A stretch of 64,000 bases of DNA from Persicaria tinctoria (Eukaryota; Streptophyta; Magnoliopsida; Caryophyllales; Polygonaceae). Of this stretch, positions 43,908-55,860 are shown in pieces; the stretch's first letter is position 1; every line of letters begins with the position of its first letter. The stretch covers positions 28,588,475 to 28,652,474 of the forward strand of contig JBANSL010000009.1 of assembly GCA_037127255.1 (NCBI GenBank), given 5' to 3'. The notes under the pieces were generated by a model, which saw nothing but the letters and a program-made list of their open reading frames with translations, did not search any database and was not told the origin of the DNA. The translations under genes and the position numbers were made by a program.

Positions 43908-45019
43908 ATTTTTAAAATTAATATAAGTACAATTATCTTATTGTTTAGATATTATCATATTAATCAACGTGTTTTAAATAATGTATAAAACATAGTACTC
44001 GTCTAGGAAATATTCGATTTCATGTCTTCTTTGTCTTAATTGTTTGGATATAGACAAACATATCAATCCCTTCTCTTCTTTATAACAGTCTGGATGCTTT
44101 TACATATTGAAAGTTTACATAAACTTGGTAGAAGATTTCATATTTATAACATGACATTTTGATTTATTAATTCAAATCAGTTTTCAAGAGGTTTTAATTA
44201 AGTCTATTAGCTCAAATCGTAAAGTGTTATACTAACGCACAAAGATGCGAGTTCAAATCTCATATAAACTATCTTGTATAGTTCATGATAGCTTCAAAAA
44301 CATATTAAAATTTGATTGCAATAAAAACAATAAAAAAATGACAACAATCAAGATCTGAATAGGTAAATATATAGATATAGTGGTTAAACTAAGGGTAAAA
44401 AGAAATAAATTCAAACGCTCCACAAAATTTGTCACTCTACTACTATCTTTTTCTCAATCTAAGCCTACCCCGTTAAAGATGCACCAACGTAAGCCCTATT
44501 GACACAGGGATACATATTATATAATTATATAATTATATATTCTTTTGTAAAAGGCGAAAGAATAGTTCGCTTTGTGCTTACTACATGACTCCACTATATA
44601 ATTATAATATATTCCTATATAATTATAATGCATATATAAATATATAAACGAACCAAGCCCATGCGTGAGACAAGGTGTAACGGGATGGGCCAAATTTGAA
44701 CCCATATTATAGGCCCACCCCAATCTACACTCTACTCTCCTTACATTCCAGCCCAACCGAAAGAATCATATGCTTCCCACCAAAAATATGACAGTAAGCA
44801 AAAGTATGACAGTAAACAACTATCACTCAGACCGACTTCATTCCAAGCGAAGATCATCACAACTTCAAAAACACAAAATCATCACAACTTCAAAAACAGA
44901 TTAAAAATGGCAGCTGTTAACACATAATTCAAGCTGGCAGCTGTTAACACGGAATTCAAGCTGTGAATATTGATTTGAATGTAAACTACGCATATCCTTT
45001 TACAACTTCAAATACAGAT
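43908..45019. other. Helitron interior, AT-rich
   Basis: No gene recognised. A TATAATTATA-rich part lies at 44515-44650. Confidence 0.45.
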
Positions 45020-45540
45020 AAAAAAATGGCAGCTGTAAATATAGAATTTTGTCACTTTGCTATAAAAAAATCCACATTTTTTTTTACTTTAAAAAAATAT
45101 GCATTTTTCCAAAAAAAAAATCTGCATTCTTCCTTCAATTATGAATCCACATATCTAGCAAGTATATTTGATGTATAATGAGTGCATACTAAAAATCTGC
45201 ATTTGGTTACTTTTCTATCAAAATAGTTGCTATTAAAAAATCTGCATTTTGTCCCTTTCCTGTAAACAATTTGCATTCTTGTAAAAATATCTGCATTATT
45301 CTTTAAATTATGAATCCACATATCTAGCAAGTATATTTGATGTATTATGACCACATACAAAAAAAATCTGCATTTGGTTACTTTTCCGTCAAAATATTTG
45401 CCGTTAAAAAATCTGCATTTTGTCACTTTGCTATAAAAAATATGCATTCTTCTAAAAAAATATGCATTCTTTTTTAAATTATTAATCCACATATCTAGCA
45501 AGTATATTTGATGTATTATGACTGCATACTCAAAAAAATT
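45020..45540 (+). repeat. ~170-bp tandem repeat, three copies
   Basis: The anchor phrase AATCCACATATCTAGCAAGT occurs at about 45144, 45313 and 45484 (spacing 169-171 bp). Each copy also has several ATCTGCATTTT/TTGTCACTTT words. Inside the Helitron. Confidence 0.85.
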
Positions 45541-46693
45541 GCATATTTCTCTTTGATGTCAAAAATCTGCATTCTTCTAAAAATACATGCATTAGCATTT
45601 GGTTACTTCTCTAAGCACACCAAACGAAAGCAATATTTGTAGCTTGTTTTATTAAAATTCTTAAAGCATCAGATATAAGAAATATTCAGCATTCTGCATT
45701 TGTACTTCCACAATTCGGATCCTTAATCACATACATGGTGTTACATAATTCATCCATCGTCAATGACACCTTAATATCTCCATCATTCGGATCCTTAATC
45801 GCAGACCTGGCTAACCTTCTTTCCACACTGGCTGACTTTGGCGCGACCTTTGCCTTCCACCACTAAACCTTGCATCACCATGCTAGTACCTTTCGCTTTA
45901 ACCATCCGCCGTCGAAGGGTGTATCACCAGAAATGTGGTGACATGAAGTTCGTTCAGCTCCAACCTAAAATATTTACGCAACGGAAGGTTCAATATAAGT
46001 TACTTAGCAATCACACCTAAGGATTCAGTGGCATATATATACATCAACCAAAAGCAAAACAAACTGATAGAGAACAGGAGAGAAGGAAGATAGATGAGAG
46101 AAAAAAAAAACTTTGAATAAAAACAAAATTGATCTATCGTTCACAAATTCAAAGACCAATCACCAAGACTAAAATGGATTTTTAAAGCCCTATTTGAAGA
46201 ATGAAAAACAGAAACACTACTTGGATTCAAAATCTAATCTAAGCTCCTTGTCAGAACAAATAAACTCATTGTTTATCTCATCACCAACACAATCTGAGGC
46301 AAACAACAAATGATGGATATCATTCTCTCAGAGTCTCCAAAAGAGAACTTATAGTCCTTAAACTACTAAACTAATGAACTAAAAAAATAGAAACGGTCTT
46401 TTATTAGAAGATATTCATGTTTGGAAAATAGAGGGTTACCTTTCCTTGTAAATGGGCATGAAACTCCGCTCATCTCAGCTCTCTCCAAGACAACCTAACA
46501 TAAAATATCAAACCAAATTATTCTAAAATGAAACATTTTCACACTACTCATGAACATAACATATGTAAAGTCCTAACCCATCTTGACACTAATCTAGTAG
46601 GCATGTATCTTCTTCAGACCTTGTTTAGGATGATCCAATTACTGATCAGCAATCACAAGGAAAAAAGAAAATAAGGATTAAAGAACATAGATA
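45541..46693. other. Helitron interior, no gene recognised
   Basis: Includes a duplicated CATTCGGATCCTTAATC phrase (near 45713 and 45783). A plus-strand frame at 45838-46020 has no recognisable family. Confidence 0.4.
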
Positions 46694-47902
46694 CTAAACA
46701 ATGCAATGATTCAATCTATAGGAAGGCGGGTCGTGTTTTGGTAATTGTTGCCCACGAACAAAGTCGCTGAAGAGGTGCAACGCCCTTGATGGTTGCGCGT
46801 ATGGCACCATATGTGTGTCGCTCCTCTTACTGTCGCAAACGCCAAGATGTTCCCGTACTCTATAACCCAACCTCTTACCTGCATTTGTCACAACATGAAT
46901 TTTTGTGATAGGAATTGGACTCATAATCCAGATTTAATATGCAATAAAATTCAGGTCAGAGAGGTAACTCGAGAGCTAGGAAATTCAGTTTGTACCCAGC
47001 CTTGGTGAAACCAAGCTCCATAAGGAACTGTTGTATCTAACTTGAGTTCATGAGCAAGCTCGCGCACTAGTGTTCATGATCCTAGTAATGGAACCACAAA
47101 ATCTTGTTTGCCACACTGGTCATCATAGTCCAACAACACTGATTAGATTGAGTTCATTGGTATTATCAGTTTTTTTCAAGAAATTACTCTAAAAATCATT
47201 ATTACTTGATTATAAACTTAAATTTCAGAAATAAACTTAGAGCTGCAACCTACAAAAGGTATTGTTTCCCGAAAATTATTTACTGTTTTATGCATATTAG
47301 TTTTACTTGAAAACCCAAAGGGGTATGTTATTGTGGCTAATCCTTTTGAGCAAGGGGATGATGCTTATGTGGGCATCGACTTCAGTGTAGTTGAGGAAAC
47401 TGATGAATTGAAAAACAAAATGAGAAGTTGAAGTAAGAATAAGTAGAGGATGATCCATTTAGTAGGTAAATGCAATTTGGATATTGCAGATTGAGACGAT
47501 ACGTACTTGCTGCACATAGACCAGGTGTATGGCAACCCCGTTCGGTTGGCACGGAGAGCCTTTTGAACCTCAGGAAGGTTGAAGTAGAAGTGTCTTTCAT
47601 AGTCATGCAGACATCGACACCTACGCTCATGTTAGTAGCCTGATAGCAATTCATTCAATGATAGTTAATACTAAAAAAAAATCTTGAAATTCTACAATGT
47701 GAAGGTACAAACCAATGAATAATTCAGCCCTAAAATTCCAATTCAAACAATTGAGGAAGTGGAGAGTAAAGGGAAGTTACCAATTTCTTTAGCCTCAACT
47801 CTTGCTGCACTATAGAAGGATAACAGACATCAAGGATCACATCATACGGGTTAATATATTCACCAACAATCTGGTTTGCAGTGTTTAAGGCATCGTTGCA
47901 AG
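46694..47902 (-). pseudogene. Captured serine carboxypeptidase-like (SCPL) exons in the Helitron
   Basis: Four exon-like pieces in gene order. 47781-47902: [30 protein letters not shown] and QQELRLKKL, then a GTAAC donor. 47507-47640: MSVGVDVCMT and, one base out of phase, YERHFYFNLPEVQKAL and LPYTWSMCS, then a GTACGT donor. About 46990-47105: DFVVPLLGS, a TGA where Arg is expected, [11 protein letters not shown] and [10 protein letters not shown]. 46694-46878: [19 protein letters not shown], a 2-bp AT insertion, then [18 protein letters not shown]. These match the C-terminal half of plant SCPL proteins of the BRS1/SCPL45-like group; the catalytic Asp (DQD region) and His (THMVPY) contexts are present, while the Ser (GESYAG) half is missing. 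Two frameshifts and one nonsense codon make it non-coding for an enzyme. The parent gene should be elsewhere in the genome. Confidence 0.85.
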
Positions 47903-48763
47903 CTGCAGACACATTTTGATTGCAGGAGAGGGTGTACAAAAATATGACTTTGACTAAGAGAGGGAAGGTAAGAACCTGTGACTCCAATAATGAAATCTCC
48001 ACAACAGAAGTGGTAGCCTTCGTATATCGCAGGAGGGGGCACCGTTGTTCACCTACAAAAGAAGCCGTTCAGATAAGACAACCGTGGAAGGAGTGAGCTG
48101 GAAAAACATAGAATGAAGACAATCAAACATATGAGTGAAGAGGCCAACCAGAATGGAGGTGAAATGGCAGAAATCAAAACAAAACAGTGAATAAAAAACC
48201 ATTTATATATACTGAATTACAAAGGATAGGAAGTTAAAATAAAATACCCACATGGGTAAAAAAAATAACTACAAAACCGCCTATAAAACTGCCAAAGAAG
48301 TGGAGGAGTTGGCAAGTTCAGGTAGTTATATATGGACTATCTGAGCTCAGAAGAAGTAAAAAAAAAAAAAACTACCCACTAACCAAATAAAGTATCTCAG
48401 AAACTCCCTATAAATCTACAAAAGAAGTGGATAAGTAGGTAAGGTCAGGTAGTTATCTAGGGTATAATTGAGCTTGGTGTAAAAAAAAAGACATAACCCT
48501 AACATCCAGAGGGCAATGAACCAAGCTCTGAATAGGTAAAACACATAGACATGAAAATATATAAAATATGGGCAAAATTACACATATTATATAAACTTAA
48601 CCAGCACAAAATAATTGGCTACAAAATTGCTTATTTTAAATGAATGCTCACATCAACGTACGATTAAAAGTTCAACAATTACTTTCCACTTCTTTAGATG
48701 AAATACATGACAAAACGATTCTGAAATTCATATGAAGAGGCAAAACGATTCAATCGGTCCATT
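47903..48763. other. Helitron interior, no further exon recognised
   Basis: Upstream SCPL exons were looked for on the minus strand and not found. A duplicated phrase AAAAGAAGTGGA/TAGTTAT occurs around 48290-48480. Confidence 0.4.
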
Positions 48764-49393
48764 GGTTGTCAATGAAACAAAAATCAATTCACATACAAAT
48801 CTGATTAGCTATATGAACACAAACAACCAATCAAATTCACAAATTCATGAAAAAATTAGCCCTACAACCATTCTGAAACTCATATCAAGAGGCAAAACGA
48901 TTCAATCATGGATAAACTGAAGCAAACCAACCGGAAACCCTAGAAACCACATGAAAACGAATACAAAAAGGGGAAAAGGATAGACTGGATCGCTATACCT
49001 TCAAATTGCATAAACCCCGCCTCGATCCGACATAGAGTGGCTCCCTTTTCCGCTTCTCCTCTGGCTCCATGCTTCGTGTTCTTCATATGACAGATCAATT
49101 CATTGTGTTTTGTTAGTAATGCTACAATGGTTGTCAATGAAACAAAAATCAATTCACATACAAATCTGATTAGCTATATCAACACAAACAACCAATCAAA
49201 TTCACAAATTCATGAAAAAATTAGGCCTAGAACCATTCCGAAACTCATATGAAGAGGCAAAACGATTCAATCATGGAAGAACTGAAGCAAACCAACCGAA
49301 AACCTAGAAACCATATGAAAACAAAAACAAAAAGGGGGAAAGGATAGACTGGATCGCTATACCTTCAAATTGCATAAACCCCGCCTCGATCCG
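48764..49393. repeat. ~265-bp direct duplication near the Helitron 5' end
   Basis: 48764-49029 and 49129-49393 are near-identical (offset about 365 bp), both ending CCGCCTCGATCCG. On the minus strand each copy contains GGATCGAGGCGGGGTTTATG followed by CAATTTGAAG and a GTATAG donor-like site. So a leader or first exon seems duplicated. Confidence 0.85.
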
Positions 49394-49781
49394 TCGCTGC
49401 ATCCTCACTGCACAACCTCTTCACCTCTCCGTCCTTCTCTAATCGCCGGATCTGGCCTCTAGCCCCGCCGGTTTCCACCGCCCTCATCACCTCCCCTCTT
49501 TCCCCTCTCGCGCTCGGCCTCCTACCTAGCACTCCCGCTCTCTCCCGCACTCGCGCACCGGCTCGACCCTACCTCCTCACGCTCGCCTATAATCGTTGTT
49601 CGTCGGTCTTCTCCTCCCGCTTCCTTCTGAATGAGAGGGAGTTGAGAGCGGGGAGAACATGGGGCTAAGAAGGGAAGGAGAGAAAAAATAAAATAAAAAC
49701 TCTTTTTTGGGGAAAAAGTAAAATAAAAACTGACCTAAAATTGCTAGGCTTGACACGTGGCAAATTCTTTATAGTAGGGGA
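49394..49781. other. GC-rich 5' part of the Helitron
   Basis: 49394-49640 is GC-rich and could be a captured promoter or first exon (minus strand); no protein recognised. 49758-49781 is the Helitron 5' terminus with a CACGTG palindrome. Confidence 0.4.
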
Positions 49782-50455
49782 TTATGGATATCAGCTCGTG
49801 GGTTGACTGATCAACTGAGCATATAAATGCCACGTGGTTGAAATCGGAGATCGATTAATAGGTCTTGAATACTCACGTGCTGTATTAATAGTGTCCAGAT
49901 GTTGAGTTGGGGATATTTGGAGAGGTGGTGGGCGGGTGGCCTCCAGGTTCCATCTACATCTACATCTTCGACAATCGACGTCGGCGGCGGCCACCGTATG
50001 GGCCCACATGCATTGGCAGCATTGCGGTCCTCTCTCTCTCTTCACTAGGCACTTAGAGTAACTCCCAACAGGGTGTGAATGTCGCGGATACAGTTGTGGA
50101 TAAGATCAACGTCCATGACCATACCATAAATGTGTGATCGAGCGAGATACAAATAAGTCACGCCGTACAATCCAAAAGCGTATAATATTTCCTTATTGAA
50201 ACTGCCGGTATATTTACATGTCACAGTTAATTACTTAAATCGGGACCAGTACGTGGAATATCTCAGATCATAAGGGTATTAAATCAATGGCAGATTTAGT
50301 AGAGCTTGGGATGGTTAAACTCCTCTAATTACGCTAGAAGAAAAATTCGAGAAAAAAAAATAGTATTTTTTTGAAAAAATTTGCTAAAATATCACCCTTT
50401 CTTAATCTAATTAGGTTAATAGCATACTAACTTTTATAATTTGCCGTTCTAACAC
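49782..50455. other. No gene recognised
   Basis: A CACGTGG word lies near 49832 and a TATAAATG near 49822. No supported coding region. Confidence 0.4.
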
Positions 50456-51132
50456 TCAATTAACAGTTATTAGCCCCTTAGCAGTCCTTCTCCCCAGATA
50501 AATTGTCGTGGTGAGAGGTGGTCGGAATGGGCAGGTGCAAGAACGGGAGGGTGTGTGCGAGGCTTCGTCGGTGGGGGCTGGGTGTCGGAGCGGCTGGATT
50601 TGCGCTCGGGATGGCCGGAATTGGTGGAATGAAGGCTGAAAATTGGGAGGTTTAGTGCTCGGTAATGGCGGATCTTGGCCGTGAAGGGGAAGGAGGAGGC
50701 TGCTGGTGCGTCGGGGAGGGCAGTACGTGGCCAAGGAGGGCGGATCTGGTGAGGGAGCGCCGAATCTGGTGTGGAGGCGCCGGATTCTGGGCAAAAGCGA
50801 GAGACGGGGAGCAAGGGAGCGAGAGGAAGGGGATGAGCCGAGGTCGAGCGAGTCCAGATCTGAGCGAGAGGAAGGAGGCGGCGACGAGTGAGAGGCGGAG
50901 CGAGCAAGGTCTAGGTCGAGCGAGCGAGGTCGATCGGCCGGATCGAGGGACTGAGGAGCGGCGGCCGGAGCGAGGGCGGCGTCCAGAAATTTCAGATCTT
51001 GTACAGAGGAGTCTCGACACCCTGAGCCCCACGTTGCACCGGATTCCCTTCTTCGCCCCGTACAATTCCTTGCCATTCCATTCTCTTCCTGTCCCTGAGC
51101 TCTAGGATGATAGGTTGTCTCTCTGCTGACAG
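50456..51132. other. GC-rich island upstream of a captured exon
   Basis: Long open frames on both strands are Arg/Glu- or Ser/Pro-rich and are not recognised as a family. The right edge, CTCTCTGCTGACAG (51119-51132), is a good splice acceptor for the exon at 51133, so part of this may be the 5' region and intron of that captured gene. Confidence 0.4.
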
Positions 51133-51258
51133 GCGTTACTAAGCGGGCAACGGAGAAAGCAAGCGGATTTGATGCCTGTGGTGATAGGAGGGATGGTGTT
51201 GGATGTTCTTTCTACTCCTTCAGTTTCTGCTAACCCTAAAAGCACTACCCCTGGCAAG
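51133..51258 (+). pseudogene. Exon-like fragment of a PfkB-family kinase gene (pseudouridine-kinase-like)
   Basis: 42 codons bounded by an acceptor (CTGACAG) and a donor-like GTCCAA, open throughout. The protein PVVIGGMVLDVLSTPSVSAN followed by PKSTTPGK matches the N-terminal start of the PfkB fold in plant pseudouridine-kinase-like proteins (IGGMVLD and TTPGK, next to the substrate-binding glycines). Following exons (GG..RN and the DTxGAGD motif) were not found in the window, so this is a single captured or left-over exon. Confidence 0.6.
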
Positions 51259-51699
51259 GTCCAACTTCTTTCTTTTCTATTTCATTTCTGTTTTTGGATT
51301 TTGAACTGGTTTTGCTACTCATCTGAGTATTGAAATTAGGCATCATTTGGGAAATGATAAAAGTGAAGTACACAGTTTCTTAAAAATGTGTGATGTTTCA
51401 AATGTTCAATTTTTTCTGACAAGCTGTATTTGGCTGAGTTACTCTATGTATAGTTGAAAATTAAAAAAAAAAACCATTTACATATTTTAATGGTTGAGAA
51501 GCTGTCAATTCGTGGTGGAGTAGATTCAAATCCATCGATTGCCTATATGGAAGTAGGGAATGGTTTTAATGTAAATTCTAAATAGATTTGAGTTAACCTT
51601 GCTTTTGTTATGTTTGTTGAAAAGTTTTGTCTATCAGATGCTATCTTTTTATTCCCCCTCAGGTAGATTTCATTCTTTAATGTAATGCATTTTTTTCTT
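51259..51699. other. Intron-like AT-rich sequence
   Basis: Follows the donor of the PfkB-like exon; T-rich as plant introns are. No further exon recognised. Confidence 0.4.
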
Positions 51700-53900
51700 T
51701 AATGTAATGCAACATTTTCATATTTATGGGTTAATTTTTGTAATTTTACAAAAATTTCTATTTATGGGTTAATTTTTGTAATTTTGTGAAAAATATTGCA
51801 TTACATTGAAAAAGTTGCATTACATTAAAGAAAAAATTGTCATCAAAACGTTACATTGAAAAAATATGGCATCACGAAAACATTACATTGAAAAAATATG
51901 GCATCACGGAAAAAAAATATATCATAAAAAAATTGATATCAAAAAAGTGTTATCAGTAGTCAACGGTAAAAAAAATGGCATCAATGGTCAATGTGGCATC
52001 ACAGTAAACAAAAAAATATCAGCAAGATTTGAAAAAAGTGGCATTAAAAAAGTGTCATCAATCCATTTTATTATAAAATCAAACGATTTGATTAAAAAAA
52101 ATCATCAAATAATTACACTAGAAAAATGGCATCAAAACACTGCTTTGAAAAAGTTGCATCACATTAGAGAAAAAAATATCATCTAAACATTACCTTGAAA
52201 AAATATGGCACCACGAAAACAGTACCTTGAAAAAAAATATGGCATCAAACGATTTGATTAAAAAAAGTGAGATAAAATAATTACATTAGAAAAATGGTAT
52301 CAAAACACTAATTTGAAAAACTTGCATCACATTAAAGAAAAAAATGTCATCAAAATACCACTTTGAAAAAATATATGGCATCATTGTAAAAAAACATATC
52401 ATCAAAACATTGACATAAAAAAGGGTCATCAATAGTCAATAGTAAAAAAAAGGCATCAAAACACTGATTTGAAAAAGTTGCATCACATTAAAAAAAAATT
52501 GTCATCAAAACATTACCTTGAAAAAATATGGCATCACGAAAAAATTACCTTAAAAAAATATGGCATCATCAGCAAATAAAAAGTAGAATCGATGAAAATA
52601 TATCGATATATAATTGATTAAATTAAAAAAAAAATGGCATCAAACGATTTGATTAAAAAAATGGCATCAAATAATTACAGTAGAAAAATGGCATCAAACG
52701 CTGATTTGAAAAAGTTGCATCACATTAAAGAAAAAATTGTCATCAAAACATTACATTGAAAAAATATGGCATCACGAAAACATTACCTTAAAAAAATATG
52801 GCACCACGGTAAAAAAAAATATCATCAAAAAATTGATGTCAAAAAAGTGTCATCAGTAGTCAAGGGTAAAAAAATGGCATCAATGGTCAATGTGGCATCA
52901 CAGTAAACAAAAAAATATCAACAAGATTTGAAAAAAGTGATATTAAAAAAGTGTCATCAAACCATTTTATTAGAAAATTGACATTAAAGTGAAAATAAAA
53001 TGTACAAAAAATAGCATCATAAAAAAAAAAAAAAATGTTGACCGGTCAACGGTCAACGTTGACCATCGTTGACCTTGATAGTTAAATTGGGAAGGGTGCT
53101 AGGTTAGTTAATTCATTTTGTTTGGGTGCTAGTTAGCTAATTAGATATTTATAATGTGTTAGTTGTCAAAATAACCCTATTTTTTTGGGTGATTTTGGTA
53201 GATAGCCTTTTTTTAATATTTAATTGAGCACTTAGGCTCCAAATCAATTTAATTATTTTGATGTAGACCCCTTCCCAATAGGGTGGGTTGGTCAATGGTC
53301 AACCGTTTGACCGTTGACCGGTCAACGTTGACCAACCCATTTTGATGCCATTTTTTTTTGATGCCATATTTTACCGTTTTGATGCCAAAATTTTACTATA
53401 TAGTATTTTCACTTTGATGCCACTTTTCTAATGAAATGATTAGATGGCACTTTTTAATGTCACTTTTTTTAAACCTTGATGACTTTTTTTGTTTACAATA
53501 ATGTCACGTTGATCATTGCCATTTTTTTTACTGTTAACGACAGATGCCACTTTTTTTTATGTCAATTTTTTGATGATATTTTTTTTACCGTGATGTCATA
53601 TTTTTGATGATATTTTTTCAAAGTAGTATTTTGATGACATTTTTTTCTCTAATGTGATACAAATTTTTCAAAATGGTATTTTGATATCATTTTTATAATT
53701 TAATTATTTGATGCCATTTTTTTTTAATCAAATCGATTGATGCCATATGTTTTTAATTTAATCAATTGTATATCGATTTATTTTCATCGATTATACTTTC
53801 ATTCACTGATGACACGTTTGTGATTACACTTTATTGATGCAATCACTTGTGGTGACATATTCATTAAATTTTTATTCATGGATGACATTTGTTTATGGTG
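51700..53900. repeat. Large fold-back minisatellite
   Basis: Left arm (about 51830-53030): many units built on AAAAATATGGCATCAC, GAAAAAGTTGCATCACATTA and ATTGTCATCAAAAC, with poly-A stretches. Right arm (about 53340-53890): the same words inverted (GATGCCATTTTT, GATGACATTTTTT). The centre (53035-53340) has TTGACC-rich inverted segments at both edges. The long open plus-strand frame at 51866-52186 arises from the repeat and is not a gene. Confidence 0.8.
53035..53340. repeat. TTGACC-rich inverted segments at the centre of the fold-back
   Basis: GTTGACCGGTCAACGGTCAA at 53036-53055, with further CGTTGACC words to 53073, and its inverted counterpart at 53285-53335 (palindromes GGTCAACGTTGACC and TTGACCGGTCAA). 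TTGACC is the core of plant W-boxes bound by WRKY factors; about a dozen copies occur on the two strands. Confidence 0.75.
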
Positions 53901-54249
53901 ACAATTTTATATAATTGATGACATAAGAGCTTAAAACGTGGAATCAAAATATTGTCACATTATTGCACATATAAAAATACAAAGCCTTTGAAACTACGAC
54001 ATTAATATTGGTTGTATACGTAAAAATACCTATTATAACATGTCATCAACTAAAAAAATACATCAATGTAAGTAATATAATGTGAAATCAATAAAATAAA
54101 TACATGGTGACATAACCATCCAAGAATTATATACAACATTTCTAAAGACTCCACCTTCTCAAAAGTAGCATCAAAGTAGTTGGTAACAATTCTAACTTAG
54201 AACTAGCATGTGTAGATGACAATAGACTTGGTAATCGAGGTAAAGAGAT
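53901..54249. other. AT-rich spacer
   Basis: No gene. GATGACAT and GTGACAT words continue from the fold-back repeat at lower density. Confidence 0.4.
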
Positions 54250-54411
54250 GCTAACTGGTTGTAGGGTGTGAGATGTTAGAATTTGGAGCTCGCCATTTTT
54301 GTCCAAGAGTGGCTTCCCCTTCTTGTCTCTCTTGACCATATCTTCAGCATTTCCATGGTCAGCAGTGATAACGTAAATGCCTCCAACTTGCTCAATTGCA
54401 TCAATGATCAT
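54250..54411 (-). pseudogene. Exon-like fragment of cofactor-independent phosphoglycerate mutase
   Basis: After an acceptor-like TTGCTACAG the frame reads MIIDAIEQVGGIYVITADHG, NAEDMVKRDKKGKPLLD and LQILTSHTLQPV, which is the metal-binding TADHGN...SHT region near the C-terminus of plant cofactor-independent phosphoglycerate mutase (2-/3-phosphoglycerate interconversion in glycolysis). The reading frame continues to 54142, but the family match ends at QPV. No other exon of the gene was found. One captured exon, no enzyme. Confidence 0.7.
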
Positions 54412-55860
54412 CTGTAGCAATGGACTTGTTCCAATTCTTGAGAAACACAGGACTTGATTTGAGTGTTTTAATGTATGATACTTCTTATACTCTTATCTCC
54501 TACTGTCACATAAAAGATTCAACAAAGTGATGGCCGGTAAATTCAATGCAAAATTACTACTGTATCAATCCTTGTATACACCTAATGCTTCAGAGTGGCA
54601 ATTTCTCGGAAAAGGATTAAGATCAACCTGTCATTCTCGACAATAAATGGAAGGAAATAATACTACAGCTTAACGAATGGTTTCCACACTTATCCATAAT
54701 CCAAGTATTTCATAAACACGAAAACACCACCCAAATAAAAAATCCCAAGTGAGAGATCATTCATCTTTCCAGCCATTTCCAAAGTTATAGACCTCCAAAA
54801 TAAAGTAAAAACCAATGAAGCTGCAAACAGTTAAACAAGGGTAATCAAAGACATGTCTTCCATCCACACAAAACTCTCGGATGAAATTGCTAGCATAGTT
54901 CAATCTTTCCCTCAATTCAGAAAATGATTTATTGGATGTACTGTGTTAATGTGTTATATAAGAAAATTATCGATGGAACAACAAAACAAACTCAATTCAT
55001 CTAGGCATTTCATCGACCATCTTGGATGCACCTATTACTTCACCCAATTCAAAGCTATTCAGCACCTTCCAATTTTCCCTAATTTCCCCTAAATTCGAAA
55101 ACCTAAAGATACACAAAGAGTACATCAGCAAAAATAAATAATCAGCAAAAAGAATACATAAACGATAAGAAAATGGAAGCAATTTCACAAAATTGGGGAC
55201 AATTGCAGCCAACATCAAAACCCTAATCACAACCAAAAATCAAATACAAGTAGATTGGGAACAACTAAATGCCATCAAAATTCCGAGTAGCGAATTCCCA
55301 ATTAGAACCCCGTCCAGTAAGTCCTGTCGATTCGGTGCCAGTGCCCGCCCGAAGATGGTTCCATGGTCGATCCAGGAGACAGCAAATTCAACCCTAACCC
55401 GCAATCTCAGATCCATGTGAAGAGAATAAGAAGAAGAGTGTACCTGGAATCACAGAATCGAAATCGCGTGAAGAAGTAGAGGAGATGAGAGATGGAATCG
55501 CAAGGATGAAGACAGGAGGAACGACGATCGACGGGCAGCCAGGAGAACATGAGAGCGCTGGGAGAACGAAGAGGAAGAAGGAGCACCTGAGAACGAGCCG
55601 AGGAAGGGTCGGGAAAGCGAAAAAACAATTAAGAAGGTTTAAGCATCCTAAAAAAACATTTAATGGGCCTATCTACCTAACTAAAGATGCTAAAAGGTTC
55701 ATTTCAGCAAATTTCCTCTATTTTTTTTTGTAATTTTTATTAATTTTATTAATATTTTTTTAAAAAAATAAAGAATTATAAAGATGACTTAACTTAATTG
55801 GTAGGAATTTTTTTATTACCTTAAGGCCGGTTATGAGTCAAAATCCCTTTAATCTTACAC
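54412..55860. other. No gene recognised
   Basis: 54430-55000 is AT-rich. 55250-55640 is less AT-rich with purine-rich stretches and could be a leader or first exon of the minus-strand captured gene, but no protein was identified. Confidence 0.4.

Larger units (their letters stand above)
43878..49781 (-). mobile_element. Helitron with both termini, carrying captured gene exons
   Basis: On the minus strand the 5' end reads TCCCCTACTATAAAG (at 49781) after an A. The 3' end reads CCCGTGCG-TAG-CGCACGGG hairpin, GTATAGG, CTAG (at 43878), followed by T. This matches the Helitron pattern: TC start, subterminal hairpin, CTRR end, insertion between A and T. About 5.9 kb. Inside are a ~170-bp tandem repeat, serine carboxypeptidase-like exons and a duplicated leader. 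No Rep/helicase was seen, so it is non-autonomous. The CACGTG just inside the 5' end is also typical of such elements. Confidence 0.8.

Noticed and set aside
50456..51105. 206-codon minus and 146-codon plus frames
   Set aside because: GC-rich, Ser/Pro/Arg- or Glu/Arg-rich, overlapping on both strands; no family recognised, so kept only as a GC island.
51866..52186. 106-codon plus-strand frame (MASRKHYIEKIWHHGKK)
   Set aside because: Built from A-rich repeat units of the fold-back element; no family resemblance.
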